DNA of 64,000 bases from Gelria sp. Kuro-4. GTDB lineage: Bacteria > Bacillota > DTU030 > DUMP01. The notes under the pieces are model-generated. The model searched no databases. It was not told where the DNA came from and saw only the letters and a list, made by a program, of their open reading frames with translations. Numbering within the stretch: the first letter of the stretch is position 1; each line of letters opens with the position of its first letter. The stretch covers positions 1,611,001 through 1,675,000 of the forward strand of contig NZ_AP024619.1 in assembly GCF_019668485.1 (NCBI RefSeq), given 5' to 3'. A program made the position numbers and the translations under genes. This document shows positions 1-7,928 of the stretch, piece after piece.

Positions 1-1
1 C

Positions 2-1000
2 GCGGTCGTGGCGAAAACATCTTCGTTGATTATTGCCTTTGGGTTCCTGGTAAACCTGCTTGTCGCGCGAATTACTCCTTTCAAGTACATTTTCCTCACA
101 GGCCACATGATCTGGATCATGGCAGGGTTCTTGGCATTTGCCCTCTTCGATCTGGGCTTTTCTGAAACCGGCATCGTGGTAATTGGATCCCTTGTGCAAG
201 GCGTAGTCTTGACTCTGCTTCCAGCTATTGCCCAACCGATCATGCGGCGGGTGACCGGATCCGACCAGTTTGCCTACGGGCACCTCACGACCTTAGGGGT
301 GGTGGCTGGAGCCCTGGTCGGAAAAGTCTTCGGCGATCCTGAGCAAAGCAGTGAGGACGTAAAGGTGCCGGAAAGCCTTGAGTTCTTCAGGGACACCGCG
401 ATCTCGATTTCCGTGGTGATGCTTGTTATATACGTGGTTACAGTACTTGTTGCTGGCCCTGCCGCTGTGGCAAAGGCATCGGGTGGTCAGTCACCGCTGA
501 CCTACGCTGTTGTCCAGGCCCTGACTTTCACGGCGGGAGTGCTCATCCTCCTGCAAGGCGTAAGAATGTTCCTGGGCGAGATTATCCCCTCTTTTCGTGG
601 TATTGCGCTGAAGGTGGTTCCTGGTGCGATCCCTGCGCTGGACTGCCCGGTGGTTTTTCCTTATGCCCCTACAGCTCTAATGCTGGGGTTTGTTAGTTCT
701 GTGATGGGCATGATCGTCGGCATGTTTGTCTCCCGGCTGCTCGGAACCGTAATACCTCTTCCCTCGATCATCGGGGGCTTCTTTACGGGTGGTACCTCGG
801 GTATCTTTGGTAATGCTGTAGGAGGAAGGCGAGGCGCTGTCATCGCAGGCTTTGTCTACGGCTTAATCCTTACAATTCCAGTCGCACTTTTCTACCCACT
901 GTACGATCTCCCCAAGTATGGGATCACCGGGGTTGCCATGCTTGTCCCGGATGGGCTGGCTGTTTTAGCAATTATCAAAGCTATTGCCAGCATTTTCTAG
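2..1000 (+). CDS. PTS EIIC component, UlaA/SgaT (ascorbate-type) family, 5'-truncated
   Basis: Polytopic membrane permease of a phosphotransferase system, which would move a sugar or sugar acid across the membrane while EIIB phosphorylates it. The reading frame is open to the left edge, and about 330 residues are present against roughly 450 for the family, so the N-terminus lies outside the window. Family marks are the 'PALDCPVVFPYAPTALMLGF' stretch (about residues 208-227), glycine-rich 'GGFFTGGTSGIFGNA' and repeated hydrophobic helices. EIIA and EIIB are not seen and are probably upstream. The genes that follow (SIS isomerase, NagA, HPr, kinase, aldolase) suggest an acetylated amino sugar as substrate rather than ascorbate. 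Family confident, substrate inferred. Confidence 0.85.
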   Translation, partial: AVVAKTSSLIIAFGFLVNLLVARITPFKYIFLTGHMIWIMAGFLAFALFDLGFSETGIVVIGSLVQGVVLTLLPAIAQPIMRRVTGSDQFAYGHLTTLGVVAGALVGKVFGDPEQSSEDVKVPESLEFFRDTAISISVVMLVIYVVTVLVAGPAAVAKASGGQSPLTYAVVQALTFTAGVLILLQGVRMFLGEIIPSFRGIALKVVPGAIPALDCPVVFPYAPTALMLGFVSSVMGMIVGMFVSRLLGTVIPLPSIIGGFFTGGTSGIFGNAVGGRRGAVIAGFVYGLILTIPVALFYPLYDLPKYGITGVAMLVPDGLAVLAIIKAIASIF

Positions 1001-1013
1001 TGTTGCAGGCGAC

Positions 1014-1039
1014 GGGGAAACTGGCACACCGGTTTCCCC
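1014..1039 (+). terminator. Intercistronic hairpin after the EIIC gene
   Basis: An 11-bp stem (ggggaaactgg / ccggtttcccc, one G-U pair) closes a 4-nt loop. It sits 13 bases after the EIIC stop and ahead of the SIS gene. The tail is C then mixed AT rather than a clean T run, so it may be a processing or attenuation hairpin more than a full terminator. Confidence 0.5.
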
Positions 1040-1071
1040 CTATTATATCTATCTGGAGGTTGAATTGAAAA

Positions 1072-1806
1072 ATGAAAGCTTTAGAATACCTGAATAAGGT
1101 AGAGACAATCTTGAAGGAGGTCAAAGGAAGCCAGCTTCAAGCCATCCAGCAGGCTGCGGAGCTTGTGGCCCATACCATTGAGGGCAGCGGTTTACTTCAT
1201 GTATTCGGCTGCGGTCACTCCCAGATGTACGCCGAGGAGCTCTTCTACCGTGCAGGCGGCCTGGTTCCTGTAAACGCCATACTGGAGCCCGCCCTTTCGC
1301 TTCGGCCGGAGGCACCCAAAAGCACTTGGTTCGAGCGCTGCCCAGATTACGGTAAAGAAATCTTGAAGAACGAACCTGCGCAACCCGGCGATACGCTGAT
1401 TATCGCTTCTACGTCGGGGAGGAATGCAGTGCCAATCGACGCCGCCCTCCAAGCCAAGGATATGGGCCTCAAGGTGATTGCCTTGACCTCCATGGCTTTC
1501 ACGCGAAGCGTTAAGTCCCGTCACGCAAGCGGCAAGTTGCTGTATGAGCTGGCGGATGTAGTGTTGGACAATTGCGGTGTCAGCGGTGACGCGGTAATAG
1601 GGTTTGAGGGCATACCGTTTAAGGCCGGGCCGACATCGACAGTCGTTGGGTGTGCTATTCTCCAGGCTGTAATTGTGGAGGCCATAGAAAAGCTTTTGGC
1701 TCGAGGCATAACACCACCTGTATGGGTCAGCTCCAACCTGGACCAAGGTGATCAAATCAATTCCCGCTATATTAAAGAGTACAGAGGGAGGGTCAAATGT
1801 CTGTAA
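1072..1806 (+). CDS. SIS-domain sugar-phosphate isomerase-like protein (UPF0309 type)
   Basis: Cytoplasmic protein of 244 residues with one SIS (sugar isomerase) domain. The phosphosugar-binding signatures are 'VFGCGHSQMYAEELFYRAGG' (residues 44-63) and 'IIASTSGRN' (about 109-117). The length fits the single-domain UPF0309 group rather than the roughly 380-residue double-SIS AgaS deaminase. A GGAGG at 1055 lies 12 bases before the ATG. It is directly followed by nagA with no gap, so it probably acts on the amino sugar phosphate before or after deacetylation, as isomerase, deaminase or etherase-like enzyme. The exact reaction cannot be read from the sequence. Confidence 0.75.
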   Translation: MKALEYLNKVETILKEVKGSQLQAIQQAAELVAHTIEGSGLLHVFGCGHSQMYAEELFYRAGGLVPVNAILEPALSLRPEAPKSTWFERCPDYGKEILKNEPAQPGDTLIIASTSGRNAVPIDAALQAKDMGLKVIALTSMAFTRSVKSRHASGKLLYELADVVLDNCGVSGDAVIGFEGIPFKAGPTSTVVGCAILQAVIVEAIEKLLARGITPPVWVSSNLDQGDQINSRYIKEYRGRVKCL

Positions 1807-3006
1807 ATGCGGCCGGCGGGGAATGAATCTGACACGTTAACCGTTCTGACAAACGGGCGTATTCTCACACCTTATGTTGAAATAAAGACTGGAACGGCTG
1901 TTATCCAAGGACGGCAAATAGTGGAAGCGAAACCTGCTGCACTGAATGACTTTCCCTCAAGTGCACGAGTGCTGAATCTGAGAGGACTGACTGTAGTTCC
2001 AGGCTTTGTTGACATGCACATCCACGGTGCTCTTGGAGCGGACACGCTGGATGCCGCACCCGAGGCTATCTCGACCATAGCGCGCTTCTTGGCGAAAAAC
2101 GGGACTACTTCATTCTTACCGACAACGGTGAGTGCCGGCTGGGAGCAGCTGGGGAAAGTTGCAAGTGCTGCGGTGGAGGCAAAGAAGAGCAATACTCTTG
2201 GAGCCGAGATCCTGGGTTTGCACCTTGAAGGTCCTTTCCTAAACCCTGAAAAACGGGGCGCGCACAACCCTGCGGCCATCCAAGGCGTGGACCTTAACGC
2301 TGTCGCGGCGCTGCTTCACCGCTTTCCTGGTTTGGTACGGGTTGTCACCCTGGCGCCTGAGCTGCCAGGGGCGCTTGATTGCATTAAGTACATGGCAGGG
2401 CAAGGAGTCACAGCCGCAGCGGGACACACCAGTGCTGATTTTGCCACTATGAACGCAGCGTTCGAAGCTGGGCTCACCCACGGGGTTCATCTCTTTAACG
2501 GAATGGGGCCGTTGCATCACCGTGAACCCGGAGTAGTCGGAGCCATTCTAACCAGGCCGGGGGTTACTTGTGAGGTAATCGCCGATGGACATCACCTACA
2601 CCCGGCCACGGTACGGCTTACAGCCTCGCTGAAAGCTCCGGACGATCTGGTCCTTGTCACTGACGCCATGCGCGCGGCCGGTCTCGCTGACGGGCAGTAT
2701 GATCTGGGCGGTTTAACCGTTCGCGTTAAGGATGGGGTGGCGAAATTACCGACCGGCTCCCTGGCCGGTAGCACACTTACCTTGGTTAAGGCTGTTAAGA
2801 ACGCGGTGGCCTTTACCGGTTTTCCGTTGCAGAAAGTCGTTCAATGGGCGACGGTGAACCCGGCCCGTGTGCTGGGGGTAAGCGCGAAGAAAGGAGAAAT
2901 TGCCGCGGGGAAAGATGCCGACATTACGGTGCTTGATCAGGACTTCAATGTGGTCTTGACCATGGTTAGAGGGACAATCGTCTGGGACAGTCTGCAGAAG
3001 GAATAG
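1807..3006 (+). CDS. nagA: N-acetylglucosamine-6-phosphate deacetylase (or GalNAc-6-P deacetylase)
   Basis: Amidohydrolase-superfamily enzyme that removes acetate from an N-acetylhexosamine 6-phosphate in the cytoplasm. Visible signatures are the HxH metal site in 'FVDMHIHG' (His71, His73), 'LHLEGPF' with its metal-binding Glu (about 142), 'AAGHTSADF' (about 207), 'HLFNGMGPLHH' (about 229) and catalytic Asp in 'LVTDAM' (about 286). At 399 residues it has the family length. The ATG follows the SIS stop codon directly, which implies translational coupling. The tagatose-type kinase and aldolase downstream make AgaA (GalNAc-6-P) as plausible as NagA. Deacetylase identity is firm, sugar stereochemistry is not. 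Confidence 0.9.
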   Translation: MRPAGNESDTLTVLTNGRILTPYVEIKTGTAVIQGRQIVEAKPAALNDFPSSARVLNLRGLTVVPGFVDMHIHGALGADTLDAAPEAISTIARFLAKNGTTSFLPTTVSAGWEQLGKVASAAVEAKKSNTLGAEILGLHLEGPFLNPEKRGAHNPAAIQGVDLNAVAALLHRFPGLVRVVTLAPELPGALDCIKYMAGQGVTAAAGHTSADFATMNAAFEAGLTHGVHLFNGMGPLHHREPGVVGAILTRPGVTCEVIADGHHLHPATVRLTASLKAPDDLVLVTDAMRAAGLADGQYDLGGLTVRVKDGVAKLPTGSLAGSTLTLVKAVKNAVAFTGFPLQKVVQWATVNPARVLGVSAKKGEIAAGKDADITVLDQDFNVVLTMVRGTIVWDSLQKE

Positions 3007-3027
3007 TGGGATGGAGGAGGCTTGTTC

Positions 3028-3300
3028 TTGGTTCAGATCGTTGTCACAATAAAAAACCCTACGGGTTTGCACGCCCGCCCCGCAGCGGCCTTTGTGCAAG
3101 CGGCAGAGCGCTTCGAAGCTGCCGTTTGGCTTGAAAAAGATGATCGGAGGGTTAACGCTAAGAGCATTTTATCAGTGATGTCGCTGGGCGCGAAACAAGG
3201 AACTTCTCTAAAACTTGTAGCGGACGGAAAGGATGAGGCTGCAGCCGCGGCGACTCTAAGGGATCTGATCGAGCGGGGGTTAGGGGAAATGGTGGGATGA
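3028..3300 (+). CDS. HPr family phosphocarrier protein
   Basis: Small PTS phosphocarrier (90 residues) that takes phosphate from enzyme I and gives it to EIIA. I chose the TTG at 3028 over the TTG at 3022 for two reasons. The ribosome site GGAGGAGG ends at 3020 and would be too close to 3022. Counting from 3028 also puts the catalytic histidine of 'GLHARPA' at exactly residue 15 and the regulatory serine of 'AKSILSVMSLG' at exactly 46, the canonical HPr numbering. Ser46 is the HPr-kinase target in Bacillota. It lies inside the sugar operon and overlaps the next gene by 4 bases, so it is probably a pathway-dedicated HPr. Confidence 0.9.
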   Translation: MVQIVVTIKNPTGLHARPAAAFVQAAERFEAAVWLEKDDRRVNAKSILSVMSLGAKQGTSLKLVADGKDEAAAAATLRDLIERGLGEMVG

Positions 3301-4229
3301 TTCTCTGTGTCACGTTGAATGCCGCCATCGATAAAACGTACGTTATTGAAGGCTTCAAACCGGGGGAGATTTTCCGCGTAAAGGAGACAAAAGCCCTTCC
3401 CGGGGGCAAGGGAATCAACGTCTCCCGGGTTATCCATTCACTGGGCGGCGATGTTCTCGCCGCGGGTTTTATCGGCGGGCACAACGGGGCTTTTATTGAA
3501 GAGCGCCTTGCGGCTGAAGGGATTCCCTCAGCTTTTGTGAGGGTAAAACCCGAATCCCGGGTCACGATCAGCATAATCGACCCTATCTGTTCTTCCGAGA
3601 CGGGGCTATATGAACACGGGCCGGTTATTGACCGGGAAGATTGGGAAAGGTTCAAGGACCATTTTGCTCGCCAGCTCAACAAGGCCGATATGATCATGTT
3701 ATCCGGGAGCCTTCCCGCCGGCCTGCCTTCTTCTGCCTATGCGGAGCTAATCAGAATGGCAAAGGCAAGACAACGCTCTGTCATTCTGGACACGAGCGGG
3801 GAAGCACTGAGGGTTGGTCTGGCTGCCCACCCCTGGATGGTCAAGCCCAACCGTGTAGAAGCTGAAGAGCTCCTTGGCTGTCCGCTGGACAGTCAATCGT
3901 CTGTCGTTGAGGGCATAAAGAGACTGTTGGCCGACGGGTTGGAGGCAGTGGCCGTATCGCTCGGTAAAGATGGGGTCATTGGGGGCTGCGCAGATGGTAT
4001 CTGGAGCGTCCGGCCGCCGCAGGTAAAGGCAATAAGTAGCGTGGGTGCGGGAGATTCGTTTGTAGCGGGGTTCGCATTGTCGTGGTTAAGACAGGGCGAT
4101 TTTGCCGAAGCTCTGCGCTACGCGACGGCCTGCGCTGCGGCCGGCGTCACAAAGGTGGGTGCAGGAGTCTTGTCGCCCGCTGATGTTCAACACCTGGCCA
4201 AGGTTGTCCAGGTGGAGAAAATCGGTTAG
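3297..4229 (+). CDS. 1-phosphofructokinase/tagatose-6-phosphate kinase family (PfkB)
   Basis: Ribokinase-family hexose-phosphate kinase of 310 residues. The N-terminal substrate motif 'LPGGKGINVSRV' and the C-terminal 'GAGDSFVAGF', whose Asp (about residue 253) is the catalytic base, are both intact. The family covers FruK and LacC/AgaZ-like tagatose-6-phosphate kinases. Placed between a deacetylase and a class II bisphosphate aldolase, tagatose 6-phosphate to tagatose 1,6-bisphosphate is the likeliest reaction (inference). The ATG overlaps the HPr stop as ATGA. No anomalies seen. Confidence 0.85.
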   Translation: MILCVTLNAAIDKTYVIEGFKPGEIFRVKETKALPGGKGINVSRVIHSLGGDVLAAGFIGGHNGAFIEERLAAEGIPSAFVRVKPESRVTISIIDPICSSETGLYEHGPVIDREDWERFKDHFARQLNKADMIMLSGSLPAGLPSSAYAELIRMAKARQRSVILDTSGEALRVGLAAHPWMVKPNRVEAEELLGCPLDSQSSVVEGIKRLLADGLEAVAVSLGKDGVIGGCADGIWSVRPPQVKAISSVGAGDSFVAGFALSWLRQGDFAEALRYATACAAAGVTKVGAGVLSPADVQHLAKVVQVEKIG

Positions 4230-4263
4230 GTCGGAGGCCCGGGTGGAGAGGAGTGTGCAAGAC

Positions 4264-5103
4264 ATGGGCAAAAACGTGGGCAACATTCTCCAGGCTGCAC
4301 AGCAGGGCGGATACGCAGTGGGCGCGTTTAACATACACAACCTCGAGATGTTTCGCGCTGTGACCGATGCGGCAGCAGAAACGCACAGGCCGGTTTATAT
4401 CCAGACGACGCCGGGCACGGTGCGCTTCATTGGCGCAGGTTATCTGGTTGCATTGTTTAAAGAAGCACTCAAGCAGGCGCAGGTTCCCCTGATACTACAT
4501 TTGGATCATGGGGACAGTGTTGAAATTGTGAAAGAGTGTTTGGCAGCAGGATATCCTTCCGTAATGATCGACGGCTCCAGGTTGCCTTATGAAGAAAACG
4601 TGGCTTTAGTGCGTGAGGTGGTCGCCCTGGCCCGGAAGCAGGGAGCTGCGGTGGAAGCGGAATTGGGAGAAGTGGGGGGAACAGAAGAAAAAGAGCTGCC
4701 GGGAAGCGGATCAACCTCGCTCACTGACCCTGAACAAGCAAGAAGCTTCGTGGCTGAAACCGGAGTAGACAGCCTGGCGGTGGCGATTGGGACAGCACAC
4801 GGGGTCTATCGCGGCGAGCCGCATCTTGATCTCGACCGGCTGGATTTGATCAAGTCTGCCGTGAACGTTCCTTTGGTTCTTCACGGCGCCTCGGGAGTAC
4901 CTGACAGACAACTGCGCGATGCGATTTCCCGAGGCATCTGCAAGGTAAACATCGCCACGGACCTTAAGCTCACGTGGGCCCGGGAACTCAGGCGATCCCT
5001 TGATGAACAACCGAAGGAGACCGATCCACGAAAAGTGCTTAAACCTGTAATAGCGGCCGTAAAACAATTGGTGCAGGATAAGATCAGTCTGTTTAGGGAG
5101 TAG
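4264..5103 (+). CDS. Class II fructose/tagatose-bisphosphate aldolase (GatY/KbaY/FbaA type)
   Basis: Zinc aldolase that splits a ketose 1,6-bisphosphate to DHAP and glyceraldehyde 3-phosphate. Visible are 'AVGAFNIHN' (N-terminal), 'LHLDHG' with zinc ligand and catalytic Asp (about residues 78-83), 'EAELGEVGGTE', 'AIGTAHGVY' with a zinc His and 'LVLHGASGV'. I start at ATG 4264 (279 residues, family length). An in-frame start at 4102 would add 54 residues lying inside the kinase gene. The ribosome site gagaggag ends at about 4252. Last step of the amino-sugar operon. Confidence 0.88.
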   Translation: MGKNVGNILQAAQQGGYAVGAFNIHNLEMFRAVTDAAAETHRPVYIQTTPGTVRFIGAGYLVALFKEALKQAQVPLILHLDHGDSVEIVKECLAAGYPSVMIDGSRLPYEENVALVREVVALARKQGAAVEAELGEVGGTEEKELPGSGSTSLTDPEQARSFVAETGVDSLAVAIGTAHGVYRGEPHLDLDRLDLIKSAVNVPLVLHGASGVPDRQLRDAISRGICKVNIATDLKLTWARELRRSLDEQPKETDPRKVLKPVIAAVKQLVQDKISLFRE

Positions 5104-5316
5104 GCCTCTTTCGTACCGAGTTCCTCCACATGGACCGCAGCGATCTTCCCAGCGAGGAGGAGCAGTGCGAGGTGGAGGTGCCGGCGGCGGCACCCGCCGG
5201 CGATCTTCTGGTGCCAGCGGTTCCTGCCTGGACACTATCGCCGGATACCCGGTCTTGAAAAGTAACTGCCAAGGTGCTAAACTCAAACTGGAAGTATTAC
5301 ATTGTGGGGTGATGAC
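5104..5316 (+). other. Spacer between aldolase and toxin-antitoxin genes
   Basis: A 213-base stretch with no convincing gene. It holds a GC hairpin near 5178-5193 (gtgccg-gcgg-cggcac) that lacks a T tract but could end the sugar operon. Confidence 0.35.
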
Positions 5317-5571
5317 ATGCCGTCCATTGCCCGGGTATCCCCAAAAGGTTGGGTTGTTATACCGAAGGAGCTGCGGAAACACTACGGCCTTGCTGCCGGT
5401 TCTAAGGTTATGTTTGTGGAGCAAGAGGGTGCGCTTTTGTTACTTCCTGTGCCACGCGATCCCATTGCAACCGGACGCGGTATTCTAAAGGGACATGATC
5501 TCACTTCGGACCTTTTGTTCAATCGTGCCACAGAAAGGGAAGCAGAAGAACTGGAGATTGAAAGCAAATGA
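5317..5571 (+). CDS. AbrB/SpoVT-domain antitoxin (VapB type)
   Basis: Small DNA-binding protein (84 residues) with a swapped-hairpin AbrB fold at its N-terminus: 'ARVSPKGWVVIPKELRKHYGLAAGSKVMF' matches the MazE/AbrB pattern, described here in shortened form. The acidic C-terminus 'EREAEELEIESK' would wrap the toxin. ATG 5317 gives the usual 'MPSIARVSPKG' start and is preferred to the upstream TTG at 5302. It overlaps the PIN-domain gene by 4 bases, the classic antitoxin-first arrangement, and probably represses the pair. Confidence 0.85.
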   Translation: MPSIARVSPKGWVVIPKELRKHYGLAAGSKVMFVEQEGALLLLPVPRDPIATGRGILKGHDLTSDLLFNRATEREAEELEIESK

Positions 5572-5987
5572 CTCCTTACGTTTTGGACAGTTACGCGCTC
5601 CTGGTCTACTTCCAGGATGAACCCGGTGCCGATGAGGTGGAAAGCCTGTTCAGAAAGGCTTCCCAGGGTGAGGCGGTCCTTTTTCTGTCGGCTGTGAACT
5701 ACGGCGAAGTAGCGTACAGTGTCAAGAGAAAAGCAGGAGGCAGGGCCATGCGATCCTCCCTGGCGCTGCTGGACCTCCTGCCAATAGAGGTTGTCTCCAT
5801 CTCCAGAGACCTCGCTTTGACAGCAGCGCTTTACAAGGCCAAATATCCTATAGCCTATGCCGATTGTTTCTGTTTGGCGTTGGCTAAGCAGCAGGGGGCC
5901 GCCGTTGTCACAGGCGACCCCGAGTTTCACAAGGTGGAGTCTGAGATCACGTTTAAGTGGTTGCCGGAGAAACAAAAGAACTCTTAG
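5568..5987 (+). CDS. vapC: PIN-domain ribonuclease toxin (VapC family)
   Basis: Protein of 139 residues with the PIN acidic quartet: Asp7 in 'VLDSYALL', Glu46 in 'NYGEVAY', Asp in 'AYADCFCLALA' (about 98) and Asp in 'VTGDPEF' (about 116). VapC proteins are magnesium-dependent RNases that cut tRNA or rRNA when not held by their antitoxin. The ATGA overlap with the AbrB-type gene makes a typical type II module. All catalytic residues are present, so it is likely active. Its target is unknown. Confidence 0.88.
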   Translation: MTPYVLDSYALLVYFQDEPGADEVESLFRKASQGEAVLFLSAVNYGEVAYSVKRKAGGRAMRSSLALLDLLPIEVVSISRDLALTAALYKAKYPIAYADCFCLALAKQQGAAVVTGDPEFHKVESEITFKWLPEKQKNS

Positions 5988-6138
5988 TAAGGTGCAGTGG
6001 TTCCTAACAACCGGCGGGCAGAAACCTGACCTTTTACAGGCGCTCTTGGCGGGAGGTAACAACGTTGTTCAGGTATTGTACTCTTAATTAGATACCGAAG
6101 TGGGGAAAAGGTGCGTTGCCCAGGCATGAAGTGGATAA

Positions 6139-6179
6139 TAAGGCGGCCCGTCCTGATTTGTTCAGGGCGGGCTGCCTTA
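6139..6179. terminator. Long, nearly perfect hairpin, possible bidirectional terminator
   Basis: An 18-bp stem, taaggcggcccgtcctga against tcagggcgggctgcctta, pairs fully except two G-U positions around a short T-rich loop. The flanks are TAA/TTA rather than a strong T run. It separates the toxin-antitoxin pair from the GntR operon and would work on either strand. Confidence 0.6.
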
Positions 6180-6303
6180 CTATGTGCGTTTGCTAAGGCA
6201 TGCAACCTGAGCGATAGTTCCCCGCCAGGTTCGTGACTGAGGTTTTGAGCTGTGAGCCTGGGAGCCGGGCCGGTCTTTTTCATGTGCATTGACCTACGGT
6301 GCC

Positions 6304-6334
6304 TTGACACGATCCAATAATAAACCGTTATAAG
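6304..6334 (+). promoter_or_regulatory. Candidate sigma-A promoter of the GntR/transketolase operon
   Basis: A perfect TTGACA (6304-6309) is followed after 19 bases by TATAAG (6329-6334). The spacing is slightly long. It precedes the twin operators and is the best -35 box in the gap. Confidence 0.4.
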
Positions 6335-6399
6335 ATATGCAGAAAGATTTATTATACTGTGAGAGGAAAATGGGGAAACATGCCGAATACCTAAACCGA

Positions 6400-6431
6400 T
6401 ATACTAGTATACAAGTAAAGTACTAGTATAC
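6400..6431 (+). promoter_or_regulatory. Twin palindromic operators, probably for the adjacent GntR protein
   Basis: The 12-bp palindrome tatactagtata (6400-6411) recurs as gtactagtatac (6420-6431). They share the core tactagta, with centres 19 bp apart, close to two helical turns. FadR-branch GntR regulators bind short palindromes of this kind next to their own genes. The copies lie about 30-60 bases before the TTG start, where binding would block transcription. Confidence 0.6.
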
Positions 6432-6459
6432 CAGAGCTCTTGGGGAGGTCCGAGATAGG

Positions 6460-7086
6460 TTGCTACTTCAAGAAAAAGCCTACGAAATAATTAAAAAACG
6501 GATCTTGACCAACACCTACAAGACCGGGGAAATGTTATCAGAAAATGGCCTGGTCGAAGACTTGGGGATGAGTCGGAGCCCGATCCGCAACGCTCTGGTC
6601 AGGCTGAGCAAAGAGGGTTTCGTACAAATAGTTCCTCAGAAAGGCGCCATCGTCAACGACATGTCTGCCGAAGAGGTCAGGGACATTTTCGACCTTCGTA
6701 TTGCTGTGGAGGCCCACGCTGCTCAGAGGTTGCCGAATAGACTAAACTCAAAAGATGTTGAGGCGCTGCAAACATTACTGGTGGAACAACGAAAGATAGC
6801 GGAAAAAGGCAACGTAACGGACTTTGTAACCCTGGATTTCTCTTTCCATTTATACCTGCTGAAGAAATACGGCAACACAAAAATGGTAGCTATTCTAGAG
6901 AACTTGCGAGATCGCATGATACAGTGTGGCATATACGCTGCTCGCGATCAGCAACGTATGCGCCAAACCATAGAAGAACATGAGGCGATTTTACACGCCT
7001 TGATAAACGGAACCGACAGCCCATCAGCTCAACTCCTCATGGAGACACATCTGAACAACGGTAAGAATCGGTTCTTTGAGCAATAG
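6460..7086 (+). CDS. GntR family transcriptional regulator, FadR/FCD type
   Basis: Cytoplasmic repressor-type regulator of 208 residues. The N-terminal winged helix (about 1-70) has the recognition helix 'GMSRSPIRNALVRLSKEGFV', and the rest is an alpha-helical FCD ligand domain with metal-type histidines (for example 'FHLYL', 'EHEAILHAL'). The start is TTG at 6460, ten bases after GGGGAGGT. It heads the transketolase/GRE operon and two palindromes sit in its leader, so autoregulation and control of catabolon 1 are likely. The effector is probably the substrate or an intermediate. Confidence 0.85.
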   Translation: MLLQEKAYEIIKKRILTNTYKTGEMLSENGLVEDLGMSRSPIRNALVRLSKEGFVQIVPQKGAIVNDMSAEEVRDIFDLRIAVEAHAAQRLPNRLNSKDVEALQTLLVEQRKIAEKGNVTDFVTLDFSFHLYLLKKYGNTKMVAILENLRDRMIQCGIYAARDQQRMRQTIEEHEAILHALINGTDSPSAQLLMETHLNNGKNRFFEQ

Positions 7087-7100
7087 AAAGGGGCTGTATT

Positions 7101-7928
7101 ATGCAGAGGAGAGAACTTATCCGGCAGTTAGTCCAGAAAAGCTGCGAGCTGAGGGCAAACATCTTACGAATGATCCATGCCGCCGGCGCAGGGCACCCAG
7201 GGGGATCCTTGTCGGTGGCAGACATTGTAACGGCACTCTATTTCTATGAGCTTCATATTGACCCCACGAACCCTGCCTGGCCACAAAGGGATCGTTTCAT
7301 TCTTTCGAAAGGGCATGCCTGCCCTGCTTGGTATGCTGCCTTGGCAGAACGCGGTTTTTTCCCAAAGGATCAACTCCCTACTCTTCGCCAGCTTGACAGT
7401 ATGCTTCAAGGACACCCGGACAAGAAGAAGACTCCCGGAGTTGACATGACCACTGGTTCGTTGGGCCAGGGTTTGTCCCTGGCTTTCGGAATGGCGATGG
7501 CGAGTCGGATATCCGGTTTAGGTTTTCGGGTGTACGTGGTCTTAGGGGATGGAGAGGTTCAAGAGGGCCAGGTTTGGGAGGCGGCCATGGCCTGCGCTAA
7601 ATACAAGCTGGACAACCTGGTCGCATTTATTGATCGGAACAAAATGCAGGTGGACGGGCTTACTGAAAACGTTATGCCTGTTGAACCCCTGGCGGAAAAG
7701 TGGAAGGCGTTCGGCTGGGAGGTCCGAGAGATAGACGGACACAACATGGAAGAGATTGTTGGTGTTCTTGATTGGGCGCGAAGTATCGAAGGCAAACCGG
7801 TCATGGTGATTGCCCACACGATTAAGGGGAAGGGCGTGTCATTCATGGAAAACGTACGCGAGTGGCACGCGAAAGCCCCCACTGATGAGCAACTGGCGGC
7901 CGCGTTGCGTGAACTGGGGGTGGCGTAA
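7101..7928 (+). CDS. Transketolase-like protein, N-terminal (TPP-binding) subunit
   Basis: First half of a split transketolase, 275 residues. 'AGAGHPGGSLSVADIVTALYF' and 'ILSKGHACPAWYAALAERG' are the transketolase N-domain signatures, and 'GDGEVQEGQVWEAAM...DNLVAFIDRN' is the thiamine diphosphate/Mg motif. Split transketolases are common in catabolic gene sets for unusual ketoses: apulose-4-phosphate (AptAB) and sulfofructose (SqwGH) enzymes are known examples. Stop and start of the next subunit overlap (TAATG). In this operon it probably transfers a two-carbon ketol unit from or to a pathway intermediate. The donor is not determinable. Confidence 0.9.
   Translation: MQRRELIRQLVQKSCELRANILRMIHAAGAGHPGGSLSVADIVTALYFYELHIDPTNPAWPQRDRFILSKGHACPAWYAALAERGFFPKDQLPTLRQLDSMLQGHPDKKKTPGVDMTTGSLGQGLSLAFGMAMASRISGLGFRVYVVLGDGEVQEGQVWEAAMACAKYKLDNLVAFIDRNKMQVDGLTENVMPVEPLAEKWKAFGWEVREIDGHNMEEIVGVLDWARSIEGKPVMVIAHTIKGKGVSFMENVREWHAKAPTDEQLAAALRELGVA

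Larger units (their letters stand above)
5988..6459 (+). other. Regulatory spacer before the GntR gene
   Basis: A 472-base non-coding stretch. It contains a perfect 12-bp palindrome aacaacgttgtt (6058-6069), a long hairpin (6139-6179), a candidate promoter and twin palindromic operators, listed separately. No short gene is convincing. Confidence 0.6.

Noticed and set aside
661-1755. Several open minus-strand frames within the EIIC and SIS genes
   Set aside because: They are antisense to strong family-matching genes, lack ribosome sites and show no known domains. GC-biased codon usage produces such frames.
4102-4263. An upstream in-frame start for the class II aldolase adding 54 residues
   Set aside because: The extra residues lie inside the kinase gene, are arginine-rich and unlike the family, and ATG 4264 gives the normal length.
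5165-5488. A 107-residue frame ahead of and over the AbrB gene
   Set aside because: Low-complexity Gly/Arg-rich start and no domain. The overlapping AbrB frame explains the coding signal.
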